Made by a program: the position numbers and the translations under genes. Shown here one piece after another: positions 1 through 7,380 of a stretch of 8,471 nucleotides of DNA; position 1 is the first letter of the stretch, and every line of letters starts with the position of its first letter. The DNA is from Actinomycetota bacterium (GTDB lineage: Bacteria; Actinomycetota; Actinomycetes; Actinomycetales; Microbacteriaceae). Below the pieces are notes generated by a model. It searched no databases and was not told the origin of the DNA. It saw only the letters and a list, made by a program, of their open reading frames with translations. The DNA lies in the NCBI GenBank assembly GCA_027728145.1, contig JAQBZV010000034.1, positions 1-8,471 of the forward strand, read 5' to 3'.

Positions 1-2994
1 GCTCTGCACACCGACGGAATTCTCGAGAAATACGGTGTGGAACTCATCGGGGCATCCTTCGAGGCGATTCAACGAGGTGAAGACCGCCAGATTTTCAAAG
101 ACCTGGTGATAGAGGCTGGGGCGGATGTCGCGCGCAGTCACATCGCCAGGACTGTCGAGGACGCCATCGATTTTGCCGAGGATCTGGGTTATCCGCTCGT
201 GATTCGGCCGTCCTACACAATGGGCGGATTGGGGTCAGGATTCGCACACAACCAGGAGGAACTTGTGCGAATGGTGGGCGATGGCCTCCATCAAAGCCCC
301 ACCACTGAGGTTCTGCTCGAGGAGTCGATTCTGGGCTGGAAAGAGTACGAGCTCGAGTTGATGCGCGACAGCGCCGACAACACCGTGGTCGTATGTTCCA
401 TCGAGAATGTGGACCCGGTCGGCGTGCACACGGGAGACTCTATTACGGTTGCGCCGGCTCTCACCCTTACCGACAGGGAATATCAACGCCTGCGTGACAT
501 CGGCATCCACATCATTAGGCTGGTGGGGGTTGACACTGGCGGGTGCAATATCCAGTTCGCAGTTGAGCCCTCGACGGGGCGGATTATCGTCATCGAGATG
601 AATCCTCGTGTCTCGAGGAGCTCGGCGCTGGCGTCGAAAGCCACCGGTTTTCCGATTGCCAAGATTGCGGCAAAGCTAGCCCTCGGGTACCGCCTCGATG
701 AAATACCGAACGACATCACCAAGGTGACTCCAGCATCCTTTGAGCCCACCCTCGATTACGTTGTCGTGAAGGTCCCGCGGTTCGCCTTTGAAAAGTTCCC
801 CCTCGCGGACAAGACGCTGACGACGACCATGAAGTCGGTGGGAGAGGCGATGGCCCTGGGGCGAAACTTCTCCCAGGCACTGAACAAGGCGTTGCGCTCT
901 CTTGAGCAGCGGGGCAGTTCCTTCCACTGGGGGGATCAGCCGCTGAGCCGCAAGCAACTGGTGGATATCGCGCGCATTCCGACAGACGGGCGGATCGTTA
1001 CCGTGCAACAGGCATTGCGCCAGGGAGCAACGATTGAAGAGTTGTGTGCCGCTACAGGCATAGACCCCTGGTTCCTCGATCAGGTCGCTTTGATCAACGA
1101 GGTTGCCTCGGCAGTTCAGGCAGGGGAGGATCTCACCGAGGACCTCCTGCGACATGGTAAAGGCCATGGCCTTTCTGACGCTCAGATTGCCCAGTTGCGG
1201 GGCCGCACAGAAGCAGAGATTCGGGCTCAACGTCATGGGCTGGATATGCGTCCAGTGTTCAAGACCGTTGACACGTGCGCAGGGGAGTTTCCCGCGTATA
1301 CGCCGTATCACTACTCGAGTTATGACCTGTCTTCCGAGGTCACCGCGTCGGAGAAAACCAAGGTGGTCATTTTGGGCTCGGGGCCCAACCGAATCGGACA
1401 AGGTATCGAGTTTGACTACTCCTGCGTCCATGCGGCTTTCGCGCTCCGCGACGCCGGTTTTGAAACCATCATGATTAACTGCAATCCCGAGACAGTGTCG
1501 ACGGACTACGACACGAGTGACCGTTTGTATTTTGAGCCGCTGACACTCGAGGACGTGCTGGAGGTCATCCACCAGGAACAGCAGAGTGGGACCCTGCTGG
1601 GGGTGCTTGTCCAGCTCGGAGGCCAAACGGCCTTGGGCCTCGCACAGGGTCTCGAGGACGCCGGGGTGCCCATTCTCGGCACAAGCCCCAGCGCCATTGA
1701 TTTAGCAGAGGAACGTGGCTCGTTTGCGAGAATTTTGGATGAGGCGGGACTGGTTGCGCCGAAAAACGGAACTGCCACCACCGTTGCTGAGGCCCTCACC
1801 ATTGCGCACGACATCGGATTTCCCGTGTTGGTCCGACCCAGCTATGTGTTGGGTGGACGGGGAATGGAAATTGTCTATGACCAGGCGAGCCTTGTCGACT
1901 ATTTCGACCGGATTGAGGAGTTTGCCATTGTCGGGCCCGAGGCGCCGCTGCTCGTAGATAGGTTCTTGGACGACGCTGTAGAGATTGACGTCGACGCCCT
2001 GTATGACGGGGAACAGCTCTATATCGGCGGTGTGATGGAACACATTGAGGAGGCGGGAATCCATTCGGGTGACTCGGCCTGTACGCTGCCGCCGGTGACG
2101 CTCGGCCGGGATGTCGTTGAGGCGGTCTGTGACGCTGTTGAGAAGCTCGCTCAGGGGATTGGCGTACGAGGACTCATCAACGTTCAGTTCGCTGTCGCAG
2201 CGGGTGTGCTCTATGTCCTGGAGGCAAACCCCCGTGCCAGTAGGACAGTTCCTTTCGTGTCGAAGGCCCTGGGCATCCAATTGGCGAGGGCTGCGTCCCT
2301 GGTGATGGCGGGATCGAGTATCGCGTCCTTGATCGACTCTGATGTGCTTCCTGCCCGGGATGGGCGGCGCCCGCCGCTTGATTCGCCGGTTGCCGTGAAG
2401 GAGGCGGTGCTTCCCTTCAAGCGCTTTAGAACACCGGCTGGTGACATTGTTGACTCGATTTTGGGGCCAGAGATGCGTTCCACCGGTGAGGTCATGGGTA
2501 TTGACTCAACCTTCCCTAAAGCTTTCGCCAAGAGTCAAGACGCCGCCTACGGCGGGCTACCACGTTCGGGAACCGTTTTCGTCTCGGTGGCAGATCGAGA
2601 TAAGCGAAGCGTCATCCTGCCCATGCTTCGATTGAGTCAGCTGGGCTTCAACCTCATCGCCACCGAGGGCACTGCCGAAACTCTCGCGCGCTACGGGATT
2701 CATGCCGAGGTCGTCCGCAAACACACTGAGGTGTCGGGTTCCTCGACGGGGCCGAGTGTGGTCGACCTCATCCAGCAAGACAAGATTGACATTGTCGTGA
2801 ACACCCCCAGGGGTCGTAGCGCAAGAGCCGACGGGTACGAAATTCGCACTGCCACTGTCGCAGCCGACAAGGCCTTATTCACGACCATTGCCCAGCTAGG
2901 AGCCGCTGTGGCGTCACTGGAGCAACGACCAGAAACGCCCGAGGTGACGAGCCTCCAGGACTACCAGCGACGACGGGACGGAGCCTCCTCATGA
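1..2994 (+). CDS. carB: Carbamoyl-phosphate synthase large subunit (5' partial)
   Basis: This subunit makes carbamoyl phosphate from bicarbonate, ammonia (delivered by the CarA glutaminase) and two ATP, for pyrimidine and arginine synthesis in the cytoplasm. The frame is open from base 1, with 997 visible residues. By comparison with E. coli CarB about 100 N-terminal residues lie upstream, so the GTG at 37 is internal and not the start. The first ATP-grasp half shows [22 protein letters not shown] and [18 protein letters not shown] (bases about 600-655). An oligomerisation linker follows at about 930-1350. The second, carbamate ATP-grasp half begins with [16 protein letters not shown] near 1375 and includes [39 protein letters not shown] and [18 protein letters not shown]. 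The C-terminal MGS-like allosteric domain runs from about 2570 to 2940 ([32 protein letters not shown]). All signature motifs are intact, so it should be functional. The stop overlaps the pyrF start (ATGA). carA is expected just upstream of the window. Confidence 0.97.
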   Translation, partial: ALHTDGILEKYGVELIGASFEAIQRGEDRQIFKDLVIEAGADVARSHIARTVEDAIDFAEDLGYPLVIRPSYTMGGLGSGFAHNQEELVRMVGDGLHQSPTTEVLLEESILGWKEYELELMRDSADNTVVVCSIENVDPVGVHTGDSITVAPALTLTDREYQRLRDIGIHIIRLVGVDTGGCNIQFAVEPSTGRIIVIEMNPRVSRSSALASKATGFPIAKIAAKLALGYRLDEIPNDITKVTPASFEPTLDYVVVKVPRFAFEKFPLADKTLTTTMKSVGEAMALGRNFSQALNKALRSLEQRGSSFHWGDQPLSRKQLVDIARIPTDGRIVTVQQALRQGATIEELCAATGIDPWFLDQVALINEVASAVQAGEDLTEDLLRHGKGHGLSDAQIAQLRGRTEAEIRAQRHGLDMRPVFKTVDTCAGEFPAYTPYHYSSYDLSSEVTASEKTKVVILGSGPNRIGQGIEFDYSCVHAAFALRDAGFETIMINCNPETVSTDYDTSDRLYFEPLTLEDVLEVIHQEQQSGTLLGVLVQLGGQTALGLAQGLEDAGVPILGTSPSAIDLAEERGSFARILDEAGLVAPKNGTATTVAEALTIAHDIGFPVLVRPSYVLGGRGMEIVYDQASLVDYFDRIEEFAIVGPEAPLLVDRFLDDAVEIDVDALYDGEQLYIGGVMEHIEEAGIHSGDSACTLPPVTLGRDVVEAVCDAVEKLAQGIGVRGLINVQFAVAAGVLYVLEANPRASRTVPFVSKALGIQLARAASLVMAGSSIASLIDSDVLPARDGRRPPLDSPVAVKEAVLPFKRFRTPAGDIVDSILGPEMRSTGEVMGIDSTFPKAFAKSQDAAYGGLPRSGTVFVSVADRDKRSVILPMLRLSQLGFNLIATEGTAETLARYGIHAEVVRKHTEVSGSSTGPSVVDLIQQDKIDIVVNTPRGRSARADGYEIRTATVAADKALFTTIAQLGAAVASLEQRPETPEVTSLQDYQRRRDGASS

Positions 2995-3800
2995 AGGACA
3001 GACTCCCGGTGGGCAATCCAGTTCTGTGTGTGGGAATTGACCCGCACGGATCAGTACTGGAGGCCTGGGGCGTGCCAGATTCTGGTGAGGGATTAGTCCA
3101 GTTTGTGAACACGATAGTTCCCCTCGTCGCCGACAGCGGATGTGCGGTGGTGAAGCCTCAAGTGGCTTTTTTTGAACGCCACGGCCTGGCGGGAATGCGC
3201 GCTCTCGCATTGCTACTGGGGGTTTTACGTAGTCGGGGCCTTGTGACCATTGGTGATGCGAAGAGAGGCGACATCGGTTCGACCATGGAGGGTTATGCAG
3301 AGGCGTGGCTCACCCCGGGTTCTGATTTCGAGGTCGACGCTCTGACAGTTGTGCCCTATCAGGGCGTGGGGGCCCTAGAGCCGGTGTTGGCTCTTGCTGC
3401 TGAACACGCCAAAGGGGTATTTGTCCTCTCGGCAACCTCAAACCCTGAAGCGCGTGACACGCAGCGAGCGATGCGCTCCGATGGTCTCTCTGTCGCAAGC
3501 GGTGTCGTTCACGACCTCGCGGCATGGGTGGATCTGCACCCGAGTACCGTGACGACCCATGGTGTGGTGGTGGGTTCAACACTGAGTTCTGCTGACTTTG
3601 GCATCGACATGACGAAGCACCCCGGCATGCCGATTCTGGCCCCGGGGTTTGGCCATCAGGGAGTTTCACTCTCCTCGGCGAGATCCCTGTTCCCCGCGAC
3701 ATCGCCGGTCCTTGCTGTTGTTGCTAGGTCTGTCTTGCTGACCGGTGAACAAGGATTCGTTGACGCGGTGCGTGCGGCAGAGGGCGAATTGCGCTCGTGA
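2991..3800 (+). CDS. pyrF: Orotidine-5'-phosphate decarboxylase, type 2
   Basis: This enzyme catalyses the last step of de novo UMP synthesis, decarboxylating OMP to UMP in the cytoplasm. The 269-residue protein has the layout of the type-2 subfamily common in Actinobacteria: GIDPH at residues 15-19, VKPQVAFFE at 54-62, and the catalytic [10 protein letters not shown] at 89-98, with D89, K91 and D94 as the expected charged catalytic residues. SATSNPEA follows at 147-154. The phosphate-binding end reads APGFGHQG at 217-224 and ARSVLL at 245-250. In my memory of the family those two stretches more often read like GAQG and SRxxL, so they are mildly variant, but the phosphate-contact Arg (R246) is present. 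The ATG at 2991 overlaps the carB stop by four bases, and a weak Shine-Dalgarno (CGGAG, 2978-2982) sits 8 bases upstream. Both point to translational coupling with carB. The stop overlaps the next gene's GTG. Confidence 0.95.
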   Translation: MKDRLPVGNPVLCVGIDPHGSVLEAWGVPDSGEGLVQFVNTIVPLVADSGCAVVKPQVAFFERHGLAGMRALALLLGVLRSRGLVTIGDAKRGDIGSTMEGYAEAWLTPGSDFEVDALTVVPYQGVGALEPVLALAAEHAKGVFVLSATSNPEARDTQRAMRSDGLSVASGVVHDLAAWVDLHPSTVTTHGVVVGSTLSSADFGIDMTKHPGMPILAPGFGHQGVSLSSARSLFPATSPVLAVVARSVLLTGEQGFVDAVRAAEGELRS

Positions 3801-4708
3801 CCAAGGATTTCGACGCAGTGGCAGCGTCTCGCAGGGGTGTGGAGATGCGCCGCTTGCGCGCTGAGTTTAAGAAGCAGTTGCGAGCTGGTGAGCATCGGCT
3901 CATTACGGTGTTCGACGACGCCGAGGACCCGAGGACTGACCCGGTCGTCAGGGGGCTCCGAGTCGAATGGTTCCTGCGGTCCATCCCGGGATTCGGAGCG
4001 ACCAAGACGCGCGCTGTTCTCGACCGAGTGGGTGTTAGCCCCACAGCAACTTTGGGTGGGCTTCGGGTCCGGCAGCGAGCGGCGTTACGTGGTGAGGTTT
4101 TGGCCCTCTACCGGAGGTACTTTCCTCACCAACGAGGGCGGCTGATTGTTCTTGCGGGTCCTAGCGGGGTGGGGAAAGGCACGGTTGTGTCGTGGATTAC
4201 CTCGCGTTTTCCTCACTTCGTTGTCAGCGTTTCCGCGACGACTCGGCCGAGGCGTCCTGGCGAGCGGGAGGGGGAGCACTATTACTTTGTCTCACCCGCC
4301 GAGTTTCAGGCTCTCATTGCGCGGGGTGATTTGCTGGAGTGGGCGGTGGTGCACGGTGAGCACCGGTACGGCACCCCGCGAGGTCCCGTGGAGGCGCTCT
4401 TGGATGAGGGCCGCAACGTCATTCTTGAGATCGACGTGCAAGGAGCCAAGCAGGTGAAGCGCGCGGTGAAGGGCGCGCTGACGATATTTATCGCGCCCCC
4501 CTCGTTCGAGGCGCTGGAAGACCGACTTTCTGCCAGAGGGACGGAGAGCGAGCCTGAGCGCAAGCGGAGACTCGTCACAGCGGAGCGAGAGCTCCGTCGC
4601 CAAAAGGAATTCGATTATGTCGTGGTCAACGATTCCGTCGAGAGAGCCGGGCAAAGCATCGTAGACTTAGCACTTGCGTCGAGAGACCCCCAAGCCACCA
4701 AGGAGTAA
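3797..4708 (+). CDS. gmk: Guanylate kinase with N-terminal mIHF-like domain (fusion)
   Basis: Guanylate kinase phosphorylates GMP to GDP using ATP. This 303-residue protein is about 100 residues longer than a usual GMK (near 200). Residues about 10-105 resemble actinobacterial integration host factor (mIHF, a helix-two-turn-helix DNA-binding protein). They contain a basic first helix ([14 protein letters not shown], 18-31), the hairpin-like [18 protein letters not shown] (63-80) and the ending [14 protein letters not shown] (86-99). After a linker of roughly 10 residues comes a complete GMK: P-loop GPSGVGKGT (121-129), GMP-binding [19 protein letters not shown] (146-164), [10 protein letters not shown] (211-220), and the lid and C-terminal region [12 protein letters not shown] (254-265). 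The GTG start overlaps the pyrF stop (GTGA), with AGAGGG at 3780-3785 as a possible ribosome binding site. In many actinobacteria mihF and gmk are separate neighbours in this same slot, which supports a gene fusion. The reading frame is continuous, with no frameshift needed. DNA binding by the fusion is inferred from homology. Confidence 0.95.
   Translation: MTKDFDAVAASRRGVEMRRLRAEFKKQLRAGEHRLITVFDDAEDPRTDPVVRGLRVEWFLRSIPGFGATKTRAVLDRVGVSPTATLGGLRVRQRAALRGEVLALYRRYFPHQRGRLIVLAGPSGVGKGTVVSWITSRFPHFVVSVSATTRPRRPGEREGEHYYFVSPAEFQALIARGDLLEWAVVHGEHRYGTPRGPVEALLDEGRNVILEIDVQGAKQVKRAVKGALTIFIAPPSFEALEDRLSARGTESEPERKRRLVTAERELRRQKEFDYVVVNDSVERAGQSIVDLALASRDPQATKE
4700..4705 (+). promoter_or_regulatory. 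Ribosome binding site of rpoZ, inside the gmk 3' end
   Basis: AAGGAG lies five bases before the rpoZ ATG at 4711 and is made of the final codons of gmk, whose TAA follows immediately (4706-4708). It is a near-perfect Shine-Dalgarno. Because it sits inside the upstream coding sequence, ribosomes finishing gmk pass over it, which favours coupled translation of the two proteins. Confidence 0.8.
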
Positions 4709-4710
4709 AA

Positions 4711-4968
4711 ATGTCGCTAAACCGTGACGGAATCATCGATCCGCCCATTGATGAGTTGCTGGGCAAAGTCGATTCGAAGTACCAGCTGGTGATTTATGCC
4801 GCCAAGCGTGCTCGTCAGATTAACGCCTACTACTCCGATTTGGGTGATGGCAATATCTACGACCACGTGGGTCCTTTGGTTCCCTCCACCATTGATGAGA
4901 AGCCTTTGAGCATCGCGCTGCGGGAAATCAACGAAGGCAAGTTAGTTCTCAACCGTCCAGCGCCCTAG
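4711..4968 (+). CDS. rpoZ: DNA-directed RNA polymerase omega subunit
   Basis: Omega is the small RNA polymerase subunit that clamps the beta-prime C-terminus and helps core assembly. The 85-residue product carries the conserved omega core: [20 protein letters not shown] at residues 24-43 and [20 protein letters not shown] around 54-73. The wording is typical of the short actinobacterial omega. The length is at the small end for the family but complete, with both start and stop visible. The ATG is two bases after the gmk stop and has a strong AAGGAG five bases upstream. A position right after gmk is widely conserved in bacteria, including E. coli and Actinobacteria. In E. coli omega contributes to one ppGpp site on RNA polymerase. 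Whether that holds here cannot be told from the sequence. Confidence 0.95.
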   Translation: MSLNRDGIIDPPIDELLGKVDSKYQLVIYAAKRARQINAYYSDLGDGNIYDHVGPLVPSTIDEKPLSIALREINEGKLVLNRPAP

Positions 4969-4985
4969 GGTGCTGTGTCCTCTTC

Positions 4986-4992
4986 AGAGGAG
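4986..4992 (+). promoter_or_regulatory. Ribosome binding site of coaBC, decides the start
   Basis: AGAGGAG is six bases before the ATG at 4999. The alternative in-frame GTG at 4975 has no comparable element and would add eight polar residues (SSSEEQG after the initiator) ahead of the conserved beta strand. The ATG is therefore chosen. The first half of this element can pair with CCTC at 4979-4982 to give a very short hairpin (4979-4990). Its stability is doubtful. Confidence 0.7.
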
Positions 4993-4998
4993 CAGGGT

Positions 4999-6186
4999 AT
5001 GCCGTTGCGGGTGATTGTTGGAGTTTCTGGGGGCATCGCCGCCTATAAGGCGGTGACGGTCGTTCGGGAATTTGTCCTCCGAGGTGCTGAGGTCACGGTA
5101 ATTCCGACAGCTTCCGCGTTGCGGTTTGTAGGGCTCCCCACGTGGGAGGCGATCTCGAGAAACTCCGTTCCCGTGGATCTCTTCGACGGTGTCGCCGAAG
5201 TGCGTCACGTGGCATTAGGGCAACAGGCTGACCTCATAGTCTTGGCACCCGCCACCGCACACATGGTGGCTTCCTTAGCCGGCGGATTTGCAGGAGACCT
5301 GCTCGGTACGACGGTTTTGGCTTCTAGGGCCCCGGTGGTCATAGCTCCCGCCATGCACACTGAAATGTGGGAAAACGCTGCAGTCAGAGCCAACGTTGAC
5401 ACCCTGCGCTCTCGGGGCATCATCGTGGTGGGCCCCGAATCTGGTGCTTTGACGGGCGAGGACACCGGTGTTGGCCGAATGTCTGAGCCTCACACCATCG
5501 TGGAGGCAGCTCTCGCCCAGGTGGCACCTCAGACCTTGAAAGGTCGCCATGTGCTGATTTCGGCAGGTGGAACCCGGGAACCCCTGGACCCCGTCCGGTA
5601 TCTCGGCAATCGATCGACGGGGGCGATGGGCGTTGCACTAGCGGAGCAGGCTCTGGCTCGAGGAGCTGAGGTGACCGTGGTCCACGCACACCTCGAGGTC
5701 TCGCTCCCGCGCGGGGTGGCGGGCATTGCCGTCTCCACCAGCGAAGAGATGCTGAGCGCATTGATGGACGCGCAACCCGCGAACGACATCATCCTCATGG
5801 CTGCCGCAGTCGCGGATTGGCGGTCTGTGGAGGTCTCCGACCACAAGATCCACAAGAGCGACAAGCCCGAGACCTGGGAGCCGCGTCTCGAGCGAACCCC
5901 CGATATTTTGCAGGAACTCGTCGGCGCGAGGCGCCCGGGGCAGATGATCGTAGGTTTCGCTGCAGAGACCGACCTAGATCCCGAGACCCGTGAATCCACG
6001 GCTCGGGAGAAGCTGGTGGCGAAACAGTCTGACGCTATTGTCCTGAACCTCGTGGGGGACCGGGTAGGATTTGGCGAAGTTGAAACAGCAGTGACACTGA
6101 TTACCGCGAGCCCGCAGTCACTGACGTTTGAAGGAACAAAATCTTCCGTTGCGGGGCGGCTCTTGGACGCTCTGCCCGAACTCTAG
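4999..6186 (+). CDS. coaBC: Bifunctional phosphopantothenoylcysteine decarboxylase / phosphopantothenate-cysteine ligase
   Basis: The C-terminal CoaB half joins 4'-phosphopantothenate to cysteine using CTP. The N-terminal CoaC half, an FMN flavoprotein, decarboxylates the product to 4'-phosphopantetheine for coenzyme A. The 395-residue protein (from the ATG) has the Dfp two-domain order. In CoaC: VGVSGGIAAYK (7-17), the presumed catalytic His H70 in RHVALGQQADLIVLAPATA (69-87), and PAMHTEMW (117-124). In CoaB: SAGGTREPLDPVRYLGNRST (188-207) with the Asn equivalent to E. coli N210, AAAVADWR (268-275), and the Lys motif KIHK (283-286), corresponding to E. coli KxKK with the first Lys kept. Differences from E. 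coli are His for Asn125, Thr152 where Cys158 would be (LTGEDTGVGRM), Ala for Lys in the GNRSTGAMG loop, and His for the third-position Lys in KxKK. The first two match my memory of mycobacterial CoaBC. It starts 30 bases after rpoZ and ends nine bases before metK. Confidence 0.95.
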   Translation: MPLRVIVGVSGGIAAYKAVTVVREFVLRGAEVTVIPTASALRFVGLPTWEAISRNSVPVDLFDGVAEVRHVALGQQADLIVLAPATAHMVASLAGGFAGDLLGTTVLASRAPVVIAPAMHTEMWENAAVRANVDTLRSRGIIVVGPESGALTGEDTGVGRMSEPHTIVEAALAQVAPQTLKGRHVLISAGGTREPLDPVRYLGNRSTGAMGVALAEQALARGAEVTVVHAHLEVSLPRGVAGIAVSTSEEMLSALMDAQPANDIILMAAAVADWRSVEVSDHKIHKSDKPETWEPRLERTPDILQELVGARRPGQMIVGFAAETDLDPETRESTAREKLVAKQSDAIVLNLVGDRVGFGEVETAVTLITASPQSLTFEGTKSSVAGRLLDALPEL

Positions 6187-6195
6187 GTAGGGCTC

Positions 6196-7380
6196 ATGAG
6201 GTATTTCAGTTCAGAATCTGTGACTGAAGGTCACCCTGACAAAATGTGTGACCAGATCAGCGATGCGTTGCTTGACGCCTTCCTCGCTGGTGACAAGAAC
6301 TCTCGCTGCGCGATTGAATCCCTGAGTGCGGGAAACATGATCCACGTCGCCGGAGAGGTGACGTCCAACACCACCGTTGATGTCGAGAAGGTAGTACGTG
6401 ACCTCGTCCGTTCTATTGGCTATACGGATGTGTCGATAGGAATCGACGCAGACGGTTTTGCCTGGCACTTGTCGCTGGGTCAGCAGTCCGCTGATATCGC
6501 TCATGGTGTCGATTCGGCTCTCGAAGCGAGAACCGGGGGGTCTGTTGACCCCTACGACAGCCTCGGTGCGGGAGACCAGGGCATCATGTTCGGTTTCGCT
6601 ACGACCGAGACCGAGTCCTACATGCCCATGCCGCTGTGGCTCGCCCATCGGCTCGCACAGCAGCTGTCCACTGCTCGCAAGTCGGGTGCGGTGTCGTATC
6701 TCCGTCCCGATGGCAAGACCCAGGTCACCATCGGTTTTGAGGACGGCAAACCTGTCGAACTCACCACCGTGGTGATTTCGACCCAGCACGATCCCGGTGT
6801 CACACAGGAGCAGATTGAAGCTGACCTGAAAGAACACGTGATTAATCCCGTGCTCAAGCTCGTTGACCTGGATGCCAGCAACACTCGTTACTTGATCAAC
6901 CCGAGCGGACCTTTCGTCACGGGTGGACCGGATGGTGACGCAGGGCTTACCGGGCGGAAAATCATCGTGGATACCTACGGCGGTGCTTCGCGTCACGGCG
7001 GTGGTGCTTTCAGCGGTAAAGATCCGACCAAGGTTGACCGCTCCGCCGCGTATGCCCTGCGATGGGTGGCGAAAAATGTCGTGGCAGCAGGTCTTGCTGA
7101 CAAAGCAGAGATTCAGGTCTCCTACGCGATTGGAACGGCCCACCCGGTCAGCATCTTCGTGGAGACCTTTGGAACAGAGAAGGTCGCGTCGGACACAATC
7201 GAGAAGGCCATCGATGAGGTTTTCGACCTCCGACCCAAAGCGATAATCGAGCAACTAGAGCTTCTTGACACACCGTTCCTGCCAACGGCTGCCTACGGGC
7301 ATTTCGGTCGCATGGACCATGATTTTCCCTGGGAGCGGCTTAACCGTGTGGAGGAGTTGCGCCAAGCTAGTGGATTGTGA
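6196..7380 (+). CDS. metK: S-adenosylmethionine synthetase (methionine adenosyltransferase)
   Basis: MetK makes the methyl donor SAM from methionine and ATP with release of phosphate and pyrophosphate. It normally acts as a cytoplasmic tetramer. The 394-residue protein is full length. It has the catalytic [11 protein letters not shown] (6-16, His13), the nucleotide-binding [12 protein letters not shown] (124-135), [17 protein letters not shown] (169-185), [14 protein letters not shown] (250-263), the P-loop-like [16 protein letters not shown] (268-283) and a canonical C-terminus with TAAYGHFGR (364-372). The stretch from about 39 to 115 ([28 protein letters not shown]) and GGPDGDAG (usually GGPMGDxG) depart from the commonest actinobacterial wording I know. 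No essential residue is obviously lost. The ATG at 6196 is preceded by the purine-rich AGGTAGGG (6185-6192), part of which overlaps the coaBC stop. There is no SAM riboswitch-like leader, since the gap is nine bases. The stop overlaps the priA GTG. Confidence 0.97.
   Translation: MRYFSSESVTEGHPDKMCDQISDALLDAFLAGDKNSRCAIESLSAGNMIHVAGEVTSNTTVDVEKVVRDLVRSIGYTDVSIGIDADGFAWHLSLGQQSADIAHGVDSALEARTGGSVDPYDSLGAGDQGIMFGFATTETESYMPMPLWLAHRLAQQLSTARKSGAVSYLRPDGKTQVTIGFEDGKPVELTTVVISTQHDPGVTQEQIEADLKEHVINPVLKLVDLDASNTRYLINPSGPFVTGGPDGDAGLTGRKIIVDTYGGASRHGGGAFSGKDPTKVDRSAAYALRWVAKNVVAAGLADKAEIQVSYAIGTAHPVSIFVETFGTEKVASDTIEKAIDEVFDLRPKAIIEQLELLDTPFLPTAAYGHFGRMDHDFPWERLNRVEELRQASGL

Noticed and set aside
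37..39. GTG as the start of carB
   Set aside because: The frame is open and homologous to CarB from base 1 ([12 protein letters not shown]), and the first ATP-grasp domain needs about 100 more residues upstream.
676..1626. 316-codon open frame on the - strand opposite carB
   Set aside because: It lies wholly inside the intact carB gene, shows no recognisable domain, and is the kind of long antisense frame expected in GC-rich DNA.
3837..4145. Overlapping + strand frame of 102 codons inside the mIHF part of gmk
   Set aside because: It is out of frame with the conserved mIHF-GMK protein, rich in Arg and Ser as shadow frames usually are, and has no homology I recognise.
4630..4710. Possible internal promoter for rpoZ (TAGACT at about 4662)
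   Set aside because: A loose -10-like hexamer is present, but no convincing -35 sits at the right distance, so it cannot be told from chance.
4975..4977. GTG as the start of coaBC
   Set aside because: It has no good ribosome binding site and adds only a short polar tail. ATG 4999 has AGAGGAG six bases upstream and leads straight into the conserved strand.
6187..6195. SAM riboswitch or other leader ahead of metK
   Set aside because: Only nine bases separate coaBC and metK, and no structured element fits there.
6211..7254. 347-codon open frame on the - strand opposite metK
   Set aside because: It mirrors metK codons almost exactly, has no recognisable motif, and metK itself is complete and conserved.
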